A stretch of DNA of 64,000 nucleotides from Macrostomum hystrix. Taxonomy: Eukaryota; Platyhelminthes; Macrostomidae. The stretch lies in contig CATNEN010000025.1 in the NCBI GenBank assembly GCA_950097015.1, positions 3,028,001 to 3,092,000 on the forward strand, in the 5' to 3' direction. This document shows positions 53,242 to 64,000 of the stretch, in pieces. The translations under genes and the position numbers were made by a program. A model generated the notes under the pieces. That model ran no database searches. It saw only the letters and a program-made list of their open reading frames with translations, and was not told the origin of the DNA. Numbering within the stretch: position 1 is the stretch's first letter; each line of letters begins with the position of its first letter.

Positions 53242-56200
53242 TCAGGCGCTGCTTCCCTGCTGCTGCTGCTGTTGCTGCTGCTCCTGCAGAGGCAGAAGAA
53301 AAAATGTTATATGCCTTTTAACCTTGAGTCGACCCAAGCATATAGAAAAACTCTTGCCTTCCTGCGCTTCTCTTCCTCTTCTTTCAGCGCCTCGTATTTT
53401 TGCAGTGAACTCTTCAACTGGCTGACCAGTGACTCCGAGATTGGCGGGAAAATCTTCAGGATGAAGGCGAGAGCGAAGTGAAAGTGTAAATGCCATTGAC
53501 ATCGGATTATTGCACAGAAGTGGCTTCAACTCTTTCCATCTGGTTCGTTTCTAACTGGCCTCTCTTTCTTTTTAAAGAATGTAGTAAGGGCTTTGAACTT
53601 CTGACCGTAAGGTCATGAGCTCGAATCCCAGGGAAAAAAAATTCTAAAAATACTAATCATTTGGTGACTCTAGACCCGCAGCCAGCGAGGAGGCAATTCA
53701 GCCCATTTCGCTGACTCCTGAGCACACACGCACACAGATACTGAACGCACTCACTCACTCACACAGGGTGTGTACATCTGTTCTGATTTTCTCATCGAAA
53801 ATCTGGGGAAGCATTTGTTGTCCGCAAGCTGGACACTAAATTCCTGATTGCTTTACTTTACTTAGCAGTTAAATACATGCCAGCATCGGCTTGGTTAGAA
53901 ATTTGGGTGCTCAGTCCAGTCCATAGACTGAGCAGGTGTACACAGCCTTTGAATGCGTCGCGCGATAGCTGCTGTCATGCCACTGGCTGTGTTATACATC
54001 TAACCCAACTTGGCTAGGTGTACTTGCTACGAGCGTACCTTCTATCGCATTTTATTGCTTTAAAATCTCTCCCCATGTATCCGAATCCATATTCAATAAA
54101 AATGGCACAGCAAGAGGTCAGCTCACCCTAGCAACAGCCTCGAACATGGGGATCAGGACGAAGCGAATGAAGCCAATCTGAGCCGTTGGCTTGGTCACCT
54201 TCTCCCGGTCCATGAAGGGCGCCACTGGCAGGCCTTCGATCTTCTCGCGATCCGACTTTGCGTTTGGTTACGCGAGATAATTTTCAATGGGATTAGTGTA
54301 CCGATTCGAAGGATCGATTGCATAGGGGATGATTGGGAAGACTGGACAGATTAGGGATGATTGGGAAGAGGCGCGTATTAACGATGTTTTAAAGGGGTGG
54401 ATTCGTGATGATTTAGAGGGGCGGGTTTAGGATGATTTAGAGGGGCGGATTTGGGATGATTTTGAGGGGCGGATTTAGGATGATTTAGAGGGACGGATTT
54501 AGGATGATTTAGAGGGACGGATTTAGGATGATTTTGAGGGTGGATTTAGGATGATTTAGAGGGACGGATTTAGGATGATTTAGAGGGACGGATTTAGGAT
54601 GATTTAGAGGGACGGATTTAGGATGATTTAGAGGAGCGGATTTGGGATGATTTAGAGGGGTGGATTTGGGATGATTTTGAGGGGCGGATTTGGGATGAGT
54701 TAGAGAAGCGGATTTAGGATGATTTTGAGGGGCGGATTTAGGATGATTTAGAGGGGCGGATTTAGGATGATTTTGAGGGGCGGATTTAGGATGATTTTGA
54801 GGGTGGACTTAGGATGATTTAGAGGGGCGGATTTGGGATGATTTAGAGGGGCGGATTTAGGATGATTTAGAGGGGCGGATTTAGGATGATTTTGAGGGGC
54901 GGATTTAGGATGATTTAGAGGGGCGGATTTAGGATGATTTAGAGGGGCGGATTTAGGATGATTTAGAGGGGTGGATTTAGGATGATTTAGAGGGGTGGAT
55001 TTAGGATGATTTAGAGGGGCGGATTTAGGATTATTTAGAGGGGTGGATTTGGGATGATTTTGAGGGGCGGATTTGGGATGATTTAGAGGAGCGGATTTAG
55101 GATGATTTTGAGGGGCGGATTTAGGATGATTTAGAGGGGTGGATTTAGGATGATTTAGAGGGGCGGATTTGGGATTATTTAGAGGGGTGGATTTGGGATG
55201 ATTTTGAGGGGCGGATTTGGGATGATTTAGAGGAGCGGATTTAGGATGATTTTGAGGGGCGGATTTAGGATGATTTAGAGGGGCGGATTTAGGATGATTT
55301 TGAAGGGCGGATTTAGGATGATTTAGAGGGGCGGAATTAGGATGATTTTGAGGGGTGGATTTAGGATGGTTTAGAGGGGTGGATTTAGGATGGTTTAGAG
55401 GGGTGGATTTAGGATGATTTTGAGAGTGGATTTAGGATAATTTTGAGGGTGGATTTAGGATGATTTTGAGGGGCGGAATTAGGATGATTTTGAGGGGCGG
55501 ATTCAGAGTGGGCAGCAGAGTGCGGATCAGATAAAGCTGATGAACTACCTGGTTAAAGTACTCTTCTAGAAGGCAGTCGACCCAGGGCTCGCTGACCTCC
55601 ATCGGGCGCACCTCGTTCGAGATGTCGCAGCACTTAATCAGCACCATTTTCAGCTGGAAAAAGTTGGGACAGAATTTTATAGTGGTTGTGAAAACGCTCA
55701 CATGTCTACTTTTTAGTAGTCTGATGAATTGTCAAATGATGTTCTGCCTCGACCTTATTTGAGCTCGCAAGATTAAGGATTCGTCGTCGTCAGCTTTGCT
55801 AAACAGTAATTTCTCATTCTTACGTCAAAGAAAACACAGCGAAATGTATTTTTTTGCATCCTTAATGCGATCATTGAGTGCTCTATTTATCTCTATGTTC
55901 ATGATGTCATGATGTCATTATGTACCAATCATAATGTCTTGATGATCAAACGTAATAAAATAGCGAATGACTTCAGCTTTAGAAAGTAATTATGTCTTTA
56001 AAACTGTAATTAACAATCGTAAAAAATCTTTTGAGCCTTTCTGTTTGATCAAAATTACTCAAGCACATGTAAATGTCTACAGTACATGTCTACGGTGCAG
56101 TATTGGGATGTTTAAGAATCAGGGAAGAAATATGACCATTGCAATACATGTGAAGAGGCGGCAACCCACTGCAGGACATTGGGAGAGGCGGCAACCCACT

Positions 56201-59200
56201 GCAGGACATTGGGAGAGGCAGCAACCCACTGCAGGACATTCGGAGAGGCGGCAACCTACTGCAGTGCATGGGGAGAGGAGGCAACCCACTGCAGTACATA
56301 GGGAGAGGCGGCAACTTACTGCAGTACATAGGGAGAGGCGGCAACCCACTGCAGTACATAGGGAGAGGCGGCAACCTACTGCAGTACATAGGGAGAGGCG
56401 GCAACCCACTGCAGGACATTCGGAGAGGCGGCAACCCACTGCAGTGCATAGGGAGAGGCGGCAACCCACTGCAGTACATAGGGAGAGGCGGCAACCCACT
56501 GCAGTACATAGGGAGAGGCGGCAACCCACTGCAGGACATTGGGAGAGGCGGCAACCCACTGCAGGACATTGGGAGAGGCAGCAACCCACTGCAGGACATT
56601 GGGAGAGGCGGCAACCCACTGCAGTACATAGGGAGAGGCGGCAACCCACTGCAGTACATAGGGAGAGGCGGCAACCCACTGCAGGACATAGGGAGAGGCG
56701 GCAACCCACTTCAGGACATTGGGAGAGGCGGCAACCCACTGCAGGACATTGGGAGAGGCGGCAAAAAACAGCAACCCATTGCAAGGAAGGCAACCCAATG
56801 CCCTTCACTAGCAACACAAACAGATAAGAAATAGCTTTTAGCAGCAGCAATGCCCACCAGACCCTGACTCACTGTGTCCGTGTGCTCCTTCTTGGAAAAG
56901 TCAAAGCCTTCTTCGGTTCGCTTTTTGAAATTCTCCAAAATTTCACCGTGCCGGGCCATGTCGGTGGCCAGTATGAGCATGGTCATGCCCTGTAGTCATT
57001 ATCGTCAATTGATACGATTCGATATTTTATTTGATTCTCGCATTGCGTTACTAGGTTAACCATGCAATTAATGTACCTTTCGAATGCGCTGAAAAGTGTC
57101 TTTATCCAAATTGGCGAAGATGTTGGTCTCGGGATTGTTGAGTATCTGGAAGGCCACGGCGCAGTGATGATTCTCTAGCGGGCTGATGTCGTTGTACCTG
57201 ATGGCCAGCTCAGTTCGAGCGTTAATCTGGTAGGTGTTGTTGTATCCGGGATGGTCGAGGTCGTGACAGATGGCGGCCGTGATCAGGACGCCGAGGTCCT
57301 CGCGCGGCAGCTGGCTGTTGAGACCGGTGAGATGAAGCATGCCGTACATCATCTGGCAGACGCAGAAGCAGTGCCGAAAGTTGTGGAACGGATTGTTGCG
57401 GTAGTTGGCCTGGATGCACAGCTGCGGGTGGGGGAATCGGATTGACAGGTGTGATTGACAGGCGTGTTGGGTTAGGCTACAGTGATTGACAGGTGTGATT
57501 GACAGGTGTGTTGGGTTAGGCTACAGTGATTTACAGGTGTGATTGACAGGTGTGTTGGGTTATGCTACAGTTATTGACAGGTGTGTTGGGTTAGGCTACA
57601 GTGATTGACAGGTGTGTTGGGTTAGGCTACAGTTATTGACAGGTGCGATTGACAGGTGTGTTGGGTTAGGCTACAGTGATTGACAGGTGTGTTGGGTTAG
57701 GCTACAGTGATTGACAGGTGTGTTGGGTTAGGCTACAGTGATTGACAGGTGTGTTGGGTTAGGCCACAGTGATTGACATGTGTGTTGGGTTAGGCTACAG
57801 TGATTGACAGGTGTGTTGGGTTAGGCTACAGTGATTGACAGGTGTGTTGGGTTAGGCTACAGTGATTGACAGGTGTGTTGGGTTAGGCTACAGTGATTGA
57901 CAGGTGTGTTGGGTTAGGCCACAGTGATTGACAGGTGTGTTGGGTTAGGCCACAGTGATTGACATGTGTGTTGGGCTAGGCCACAGTGATTGACAGGTGT
58001 GTTGGGTTAGGCTACAGTGATTGACAGGTGTGTTGGGTTAGGCTACAGTGATTGACAGGTGTGTTGGGTTAGGCTACAGTGATTGACAGGTGTGTTGGGT
58101 TAGGCTACAGTGATTGACAGGTGTGTTGGGTTAGGCCACAGTGATTGACATGTGTGTTGGGCTAGGCCACAGTGATTGACATGTGTGTTGGGCTAGGCTA
58201 AAGTGATTGACAGGTGTGTTGGGTTAGGCTAAAGTGATTGACAGGTGTGTTGGGTTAGGCTGTTGTCTAGTGATTGACGTGTTTGTTTTGCTATCCAATG
58301 GTAGAAGCGGTGTCTCACTAGCCATCTCTTCAGAGTGACTGGATTAATGTTGAATTCTTGCATCAGGCCCAGCTCATGGTACATGTGCTCCATGAGGCTC
58401 AGCATCTGCAAGAAAATGAGCTTAATGATTTAAAATTTCAATAAATTAATGAAATAATCAATGAAACTCTGACCAGACCTCATTTGGTTCCCAGTGCCAA
58501 ATGTCGAAAGTCGGCTTCTTCAAATAATCCACCGTCTCTTCAGAGAGAATGTACTGCAACAAGACAGGCAACAATTTGATTTCTTTGTGTGTATGCTACG
58601 TTTTACATGTTTACCTTTTTATAGGAATTTCTAATGCAAAATTTTCAAGCCCAGTGAGGAATCGGGTAGAGGGGATTAAGGGGATGGGGTAGAGGGGATT
58701 GAGGGGATGGGGTACAGAAGATTGAGGGGATGGGGTAGAGCGGATTGAGGGGATGGGGTAGAGCGGATTGAGGGGATGGGGTAGAGCGGATTGAGGGGAT
58801 AAGGTTGAGCGGATTGAGGGGATAAGGTTGAGCGGATTAAGGGGATAAGGTTGAGCGGATTAAGGGGATAAGGTTGAGCGGATTAAGGGGATAAGGTTGA
58901 GCGGATTGAGGAGATGGAGAAGAAGGATGTGATTGGGATGGTCCTAACAAATTATCGCGAATAGGCAGCAGGCGGTCCAAAGTGCCGGTGATTGTGTGAA
59001 TAATTTTCAATACCTTCTGAAATGCAGGCACGCGTTTCAGGCTGACGAACTTGATGCCGTTCTCATCCGTAACGAGCACATTCTCAGCCTCCTGCGATGG
59101 AGCGGGCATTCTGGCGCGGGTTAAGCAGGTGGTGCGGTGGAGGGTTGCGTGAAGTAGACTAGAATCTAAAGGTTTGTTGAATATTATGCGAAGTACATAG

Positions 59201-62200
59201 CGAAAGAGCATAGGGCCTTGAGCCCATGAGACAGGCCGGAAATCTATAACTTCTGACACCGCCTTCCTTTTTCATCTCTCCTCTGTCTCATCTCTCCTCT
59301 GTCTCATCTCTCCCCTTGCTTCATCTCTCCTCTGTCTCATCTCTCCCGTGTCTCATCTTTCTTCTGTCTCATCTGTCCCTACTCTCATCTCCCCTGTCTC
59401 ATCTGCACCGTGTCTCATCTCTCCCCTTGCTTCATCTCTCCTCTGTCTCATCTCTCCCGTGTCTCATCTTTCTTCTGTCTCATCTGTCCCTACTCTCATC
59501 TCCCCTGTCTCATCTGCACCGTGTCTCATCTCTCCTCTGTCTCATCTGCAGCGTGTCTTATCTCTCCTCTGTCCCATCTGCACCGTGTCTCATCTCTCTG
59601 TCTGATCTCTCCTCTGTCTCATCTCTCCCCTTGCTTCATCTCTCCTCTGTCTCATCTCTCCCGTGTCTCATCTTTCTTCTGTCTCATCTGTCCCTACTCT
59701 CATCTCCCCTGTCTCATCTGCACCGTGTCTCATCTCTCCTCTGTCTCATCTGCAGCGTGTCTCATCTCTCCTCTGTCCCATCTGCACCGTGTCTCATCTC
59801 TCTGTCTGATCTCTCCTCTGTCTCATCTCTCCCCTTGCTTCATCTCTCCTCTGTCTCATCTCTCCCGTGTCTCATCTTTCTTCTGTCTCATCTGTCTCTA
59901 CTCTCATCTCCCCTGTCTCATCTGCACCGTGTCTCATCTCTCCTCTGTCTCATCTGCACCGTGTCTCATCTCTCCTCTGTCCCATCTGCACCGTGTCTCA
60001 TCTCTCTGTCTGATCTCTCCTCTGTCTCATCTCTCCCCTTGCTTCATCTCTCCTCTGTCTCATCTCTCCCGTGTCTCATCTTTCTTCTGTCTCATCTGTC
60101 CCTACTCTTATCTCGCCTGTCTCATCTCTCCTGTGTCTCATCTTTCTTCTGTCTCATGTGTCCCTACTCTCATCTCCCCTGTCTCATCTGCACCGTGTCT
60201 CATCTCTCCTCTGTCTCATCTGCACCGTGTATCATCTCTCCTCTGTCCCATCTGCACCGTGTCTCATCTCTCCTCTGTCTCATCTCTCCTCTGTCTCATC
60301 TCTCCTCTGTCTAATCTCTCCTGTCTAATCTCTCCTCTGTCTAATCTCTCCTCTGTCTAATCTCTCCTGTGTCTTTTCTGTCCCGTGTCTCATCTCTCCC
60401 CTGTCTGATTTAAAGTTCGAATCACTGATCATTTAAGAATTCGGTTAAGCGATGCCTACTAGTCTAAAGGGTAAATCAGTGAAGAAAGTTATTGGATGGT
60501 AAGACTGAGGAAACTGAGACAGCTTTTGCAAAACATGAATTTTGGATGCATTCAAATTTTCAAACACGATATCATTAATTGGCTTTGTCCATGAGAATAC
60601 ACTTCAGTAGGTCAAACACGCATCTCAAAAGGTGGGGACGCAGGTGCATCCCTCAATATCATTACTTCCGCACTGTGATTCCAAATTAGCATTGCTCAGC
60701 GGTGCAACAGTGCAAGCACTAGACTATCGTTCTCAAACTAAACTTTCTCAGAAATGTCTGCTAGTGCAGCGAACCTTCAAGTACAATGGGGCGTTTGGCC
60801 TAGCATCGTTTAGCTGGATCTGCATTCCAACATGCTGCTGGTCGCTACTAAAATATGTGTGTAATTTTCATTCAGTTTTTTTAGAAAGAACCCATTGTTT
60901 GTGAGAAGTGATGTGATAAAAATCTAGCTTAAATATGTACTCAAACTCACTGTTTGTTGCTAGGCGACTGGTTGATCTTGCGGCCCTGCTGCCACACCTG
61001 GTCGCGCACCTCGCTGATGTCCTTCTTGCATTTCTCTATCTCCACAAACTTCAGCGATTCGGCTATTGTGAAACAAAAGTGAGAACTTGCTTAGATAAAA
61101 ACATTTCACCTTTAGTATACTTTTTAAGACACCCCAATTCCGATTCCCACTGGTCTAAACCTAGAGGTCATGGGTTCGAATCTCAGCCCAAGGGAAGATC
61201 GTCTTTAATTCCCATTCCTAGAAAAGTTACTTTACATTTCTTCAGTTCACCAAGCCGTAAACTGGGGTCCATCATTATCTGTTGCAGAAATTCGGATGTT
61301 TGTGGCTTCCCCCAGTCCATGGACTTAACGGTTGTACACAGCCTTTGATCATGCGCCGGCGATAGCTGCGACTGTGGCATTGGCTGTACATCTGGCCTAA
61401 CAGGCTTCTATGTCAAATTTCTCTTTTCATTCTAGAAAGCGACCCATGCGGAGTTAATAAACCTCGACCTTGAGTGTATGGACCTCTAATTTGATCTCTC
61501 ACCCTCTAATCGTTTCTCGATCATGTTCAGCCTCTTGTCCAGCTCCATCCGGAAGTCTTCCATCTTGAAGGCCCGGTTAAACTGCTCGCCAACTTTGCTG
61601 AGAACAGCCGTTAGGGCCAGCACCTCGGACTCAGTGTCAGCCGGCTTAGTAACACTGACGCTGTATGGCGAGCTGTCACGGTGTTCGAAATGCGAGCTAG
61701 TGCAATAGTCTATGGGAATTCTATGGTGATTCTCTAACTATTTATTCAGGATTACAAGGCTATCAGATACTTACTATTACGACTATTACCATTAGCATTA
61801 GCATGAGTAAATGCAATAACCACGCCTATACATTTATGCATAGGCGTCACAGGAACACTCACACCGAGGCGCGCAATCACCGCCGTCAATTAACTGAAGT
61901 AATATCGAGATACAACTTGTATATAGTCCTCCCGTTTTATTACGAGCTAAATTCTTCCCTCCCAGACTTCTGCCCATTCTGCTGACTCCAAAGCACACAC
62001 GCACACAGATACTGTACGCAGGCACACACTTACACATCTTCCCTGACTTTCTCATCGTCCGGCAGTGTACATTCTCTAGAGGTTAGCCCTCTAGGGCGAA
62101 AATTGCGCGACAAGCCCCAAATGAATGTGGCCTCGCCGCGGAATCGAGCTCAGGGACCTTGGTGCGAGAGGCAAACTCGTTAGACCGCTCTGCCACTCAC

Positions 62201-62894
62201 CCCCCTACTGAATGCACTATCCCTGATGGGAAAGAGTAGAACTTCGGACCTTCTGTCAGAATCATTGAATATTTCGACGTTCTGCAAGGGTTTAGTTCTT
62301 GCATTGATTTTTGTTTCATAAGGTCCGCAACCACTGTTTGCGTTTGTACTAGAACATTGTTCAGGCGTAAAAATGGTCTAAGGAAAATCTCCCGTTGAGA
62401 ACTTCTATTGGGTAATACTGTCAAAGCTATTTCACTCATGCCACAATGACCTGACGTCTGAGAGCAATGAGAGACTAGTCTAATTGGGAAATATTTCCAA
62501 TAGCTCGCATCTTTCGATAATGGACTAATCCTATCCCACAGCAAAGTGCTCCTTTGAGGCTCCAGGCTCACTCGACCGAGTTCTGCGGCATGGACGGCAC
62601 AATCGGAACGTGGCCACCGTTGCGCGACTTCAGCGAGATCTGGGAGCCACGGCGCACCTGGGCCACCTGGCAGATGAGGTCCTGGATATCCTGCGAGGAG
62701 CTGTGCGGACTGAACAGGATCTGGGCGGGCAGGAGAGGGGAGGATATGAGCTTGAGCTTTTAATTAGTTTTTTTCAAATGTTTTTTTTCAAACAGAACTT
62801 GTTTGATTTCAAACTTATTTTCAAACTTCACCGTTTCTGAGCGGCCATTCACGTCCAGGTAGATGTAGCGAGTACTGCTGGCTCCGTTGCCCAT
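53242..62894 (-). CDS. PDE9A: cGMP-specific 3',5'-cyclic phosphodiesterase, PDE9A type
   Basis: Hydrolyses cGMP to GMP with high affinity. Thirteen minus-strand exons: 62894-62832, 62720-62572, 61696-61503, 61062-60951, 59110-59014, 58553-58479, 58405-58319, 57421-57077, 56989-56873, 55653-55549, 54255-54127, 53453-53352 and 53283-53242. All phases agree; 538 residues. The start [18 protein letters not shown] matches the short N-terminal family motif. A helical segment, [14 protein letters not shown], precedes the catalytic domain (about 206 onward: [15 protein letters not shown]). Metal and catalytic residues: HNFRH (H272, H276), [10 protein letters not shown] (H312, D313, H316), and [16 protein letters not shown] holds the invariant glutamine. 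[20 protein letters not shown] is almost identical to vertebrate PDE9A. Exon 12 can end at 53352 (GTTTTT donor) or, more convincingly, at 53358 using a GC donor (AAG|GCAAGA); both keep frame. The last exon encodes a glutamine run and GSSA. Five introns are filled by unrelated minisatellites. Confidence 0.96.
53577..54025 (+). mobile_element. SINE-like family B copy split by a family A insertion
   Basis: The B head (TTGAACTTCTGACCGTAAGG, then ATGAGCTCGAATCCCAGGG) lies at 53577-53635. The matching body and end (CAGTCCATAGACTGAGCAGG, TGTACACAGCCTTTGAATGC, GATAGCTGCTGTCATGCC) lie at about 53915-54025. Between them sits an antisense A element. It is in PDE9A intron 11, opposite to the gene. Confidence 0.72.
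53655..53805 (-). mobile_element. SINE-like family A, truncated, nested in family B
   Basis: 3'-half of an A element on the minus strand: TCATTTGGTGACTCTAGACC, CCAGCGAGGAGGCAATTCAG, ACTCCTGAGCACACACGCAC, GTGTGTACATCTGTTCTGAT. It is truncated in the body, with no head. It inserted after the host B element. Confidence 0.8.
54330..55505. repeat. 24-bp minisatellite in PDE9A intron 10
   Basis: About 48 copies of a 24-bp unit: GGATTTAGGATGATTTAGAG followed by GGGC, with a GATGATTTTGAG variant and deletions of one base (GAGGGTGG). It extends to about 45 bases from the donor of exon 10. A block of about ten units around 54990-55130 is repeated at 55110-55260, indicating segmental duplication. Confidence 0.95.
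56150..56770. repeat. 30-bp minisatellite in PDE9A intron 9
   Basis: About 21 copies of a 30-bp unit: GGCGGCAACCCACTGCAG followed by GACATTGGGAGA or TACATAGGGAGA. CTGCAG is present in nearly every unit. All + and - frames are open through the array (up to 286 codons) because of the period. It ends about 100 bases from exon nine. Confidence 0.95.
57443..58260. repeat. 31-bp minisatellite in PDE9A intron 7
   Basis: About 26 copies of a 31-bp unit: GTGATTGACAGGTGTGTTGG followed by GTTAGGCTACA. Variants (GGCCACA, GACATGTG, GGGCTAGG) cluster together near 57760, 57960 and 58140, a sign of block duplication. On the sense strand it ends about 20 bases before the acceptor of the exon carrying the catalytic HD motif. 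Confidence 0.95.
58665..58925. repeat. 23-bp minisatellite in PDE9A intron 5
   Basis: About 11 copies of a 23-bp unit: GATTGAGGGGATGGGGTAGA plus GCG, changing in the second half to GATTAAGGGGATAAGGTTGA. The array shows a clear left-to-right turnover of variants. Confidence 0.93.
59270..60405. repeat. Polypyrimidine 15/16-bp repeat with 204-bp higher-order period, PDE9A intron 4
   Basis: Basic unit TCTCATCTCTCCTCTG and variants. A landmark, CCCCTTGCTTCATC, occurs at about 59312, 59423, 59627, 59831 and 60035: three successive spacings of 204 bases, so composite units of about thirteen monomers were duplicated as blocks. The + strand is almost all C and T, so the transcribed intron would be purine-rich. 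Long ORFs here (up to 332 codons) are artefacts. Confidence 0.95.
60406..60950. other. Remainder of PDE9A intron 4
   Basis: Unique intronic sequence, no exon seen. Confidence 0.5.
61147..61412 (+). mobile_element. SINE-like family B copy in PDE9A intron 3
   Basis: Head with GGTCATGGGTTCGAATCTCA (B-box region), body with CCCCCAGTCCATGGACTTAA and TGTACACAGCCTTTGATCAT, then GATAGCTGCGACTGTGGC and GCTGTACATCTGGCCTAACA. The body matches the split copy at 53577-54025 better than the copies at 20232 and 49065, so two B subfamilies exist. Confidence 0.8.
61975..62207 (-). mobile_element. SINE-like family A copy in PDE9A intron 2
   Basis: 5' two-thirds of an A element in the sense direction of PDE9A: the head is well preserved (on the minus strand GAGTGGCAGAGCGGTCTAAC and GGTCCCTGAGCTCGATTCCG), the body reaches the GTGTGTGCTTTGGAGTCAGC segment, and the 3' end is lost. 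Confidence 0.87.
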
Positions 62895-63735
62895 GTCTGG
62901 CCGAGAATTCACAAGCGTGGGAAATCCTTACGCTCTGCTTCGGCAAAAATACGCGAGCTTTCACTTGGGCTAGATTAGAAATGTTTCACAAGAGAGAAGA
63001 GGAAGGAAGCGAACCCGAGCACGAACCTGATTGGGAATAACAAACAACAGAGGAGCGGCGAGCTCGGAAAGGCAGGCGGGCACTCTTTCCCGCTGAGGCC
63101 GGCGTCCCAGTGTCAAATTACAGGACTTTGAAGCTGTCTCCCTTCATCTTCCTACCTGCCTCCACCCGCTCCTCTCTCCCTTCGACAGCTCGTCACGTTC
63201 GAGCGTCGCCTCGGCTTTGCTCGAACGCCTCCTGCCTCCTGCCTCCAGCCAATGAGCCTGCTGCGCCATGGGAAACTCTTCCACTTTGGGATAATTGCGC
63301 TAATGGGATCGCTAGGCATGCATGCAGTGGTAAGACTAGGGAAGGGATTTCGCCTTTCACTGGCCGCCCGCCTACTTTCTCCCGTCCCCACTTGGCCCTG
63401 TACTCTGTCGTTTTCCAGATCCCATCGCTTGACCAGCATTTGCGAGTCCTCGCCTTCCTTGGTGCAGTATGAGTCGCAAGGGTTAATTAGCAACTTGCCA
63501 TTACGTATTTCGCCTAGATGCAAGCCACCCTTCAAAAGAAACAAAGCGGCGGTATTTTTTCGCTTTCTTCTTCTTCGCTAATTAAAGTTTCAAGCTTCAT
63601 TTGTGAAGCCTTCAAGCTTTATTAATGTTAGGTACTTCAAAAATTTTATCCAAAAATAGCATTCAGTTTGAATTCGTAATGACTAAAAAATAAACTCAAC
63701 AAGCATGCGCTCCAAAGCGTTTGTAGAATCCTTAG
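62895..63735. promoter_or_regulatory. PDE9A upstream region
   Basis: The sequence 5' of the PDE9A start on the minus strand, relatively GC-rich to about 63480 and then AT-rich. Overlapping ORFs (120 and 130 codons) occur on opposite strands at 63110-63544 without any recognisable motif. The promoter role is inferred from position. Confidence 0.35.
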
Positions 63736-64000
63736 GAAAAGGCACCTGTTGTCAAACCCGCCAAGCAGTGGGTTGCTACTTACGATAGCAAGGCTCTACA
63801 AACTACATTATTGAACCACGCATCAGGCAGATGTTTCAGAGAAACAAGGGAAGATACTCTGAGGACGCCAAAACGACGTACGACACGGCGCTCGTTCCTC
63901 AGACGTTATGCAGTCCCACGAGCGAACCAGTTGAGGTGTAAGAATAAGCACCTGAAATGCGACTGTACAGCAAGCTCGTTAACTGCGACTAGAATAAGAT
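63736..64000 (+). other. Possible partial exon at the right edge
   Basis: After ATCCTTAG (a fair acceptor, 63728-63735) one frame is open for 88 codons to the window end. It encodes a strongly basic, Arg/Thr-rich peptide ending in a Cys-containing stretch (QLRCKNKHLKCDC). No family is recognised, and a second frame is open for part of the interval (ATG at 63831, 36 codons). This may be chance; the neighbouring sequence beyond the window would decide. Confidence 0.2.

Noticed and set aside
55967..56850. ORFs of up to 286 codons, some with an apparently ordinary N-terminus
   Set aside because: The 30-bp array inside a PDE9A intron accounts for most of the length and is open in all frames.
59316..60360. 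ORFs of 332 and 316 codons rich in Ser, Leu and His
   Set aside because: Pyrimidine-rich minisatellite within PDE9A intron 4; the frames are by-products of low stop density in CT repeats.

Overview
The window is animal nuclear DNA. Every gene I can reconstruct is intron-containing or metazoan in type, exons are GC-rich with G/C-ending codons (GAG, CTG, GCC), and introns and intergenic DNA are AT-rich and packed with minisatellites and tRNA-derived SINE-like elements. The families (MAP7/ensconsin, NCKX, KCTD1/15, a WWP/ITCH/Su(dx) ubiquitin ligase, a rhodopsin-class receptor, PDE9A) are those of a bilaterian invertebrate. Acceptor-like sites just upstream of several start codons would fit spliced-leader use. 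A lophotrochozoan, perhaps a free-living flatworm, is my best guess, but the species cannot be settled here.

Layout: 1-6470 is repeat-rich and gene-poor (GATA tract, 22-bp, 23-bp and 15-bp arrays). 6471-12980 (+) holds the 3' part of a MAP7/ensconsin gene. 15149-20087 (+) is a complete seven-exon K+-dependent Na+/Ca2+ exchanger (542 aa). 21091-23514 (-) and 23882-26629 (+) are two divergently transcribed paralogues of a novel-looking kinase family: the first keeps its catalytic residues and the second has lost essentially all of them. 27605-28510 (-) is a single-exon KCTD1/15-type BTB protein. 31959-39696 (+) is a complete C2-WW-WW-HECT ligase (649 aa), nearly every intron of which is filled by its own minisatellite. 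43343-44451 (-) is a two-exon GPCR. 53242-62894 (-) is a complete 13-exon PDE9A (about 538 aa). A possible partial exon runs off the right edge.

The genes do not form a pathway or operon. Exon structures were assembled by hand from GT/AG sites with phase checks; in the five complete multi-exon genes with several introns the joined coding length is an exact multiple of three. Family assignment comes from recognisable motifs.

The two most noteworthy things are (i) the head-to-head kinase/pseudokinase pair with a roughly 370-bp shared promoter region, and (ii) more than twenty unrelated minisatellites. Most are confined to one intron or intergenic gap, many start or stop within a few bases of a splice site, and several carry a splice-site-like motif in every unit. 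Together they make up roughly a quarter of the window and create most of the long but meaningless ORFs. Two families of tRNA-headed SINE-like elements (called A and B here) are also scattered through it, including one nested insertion.
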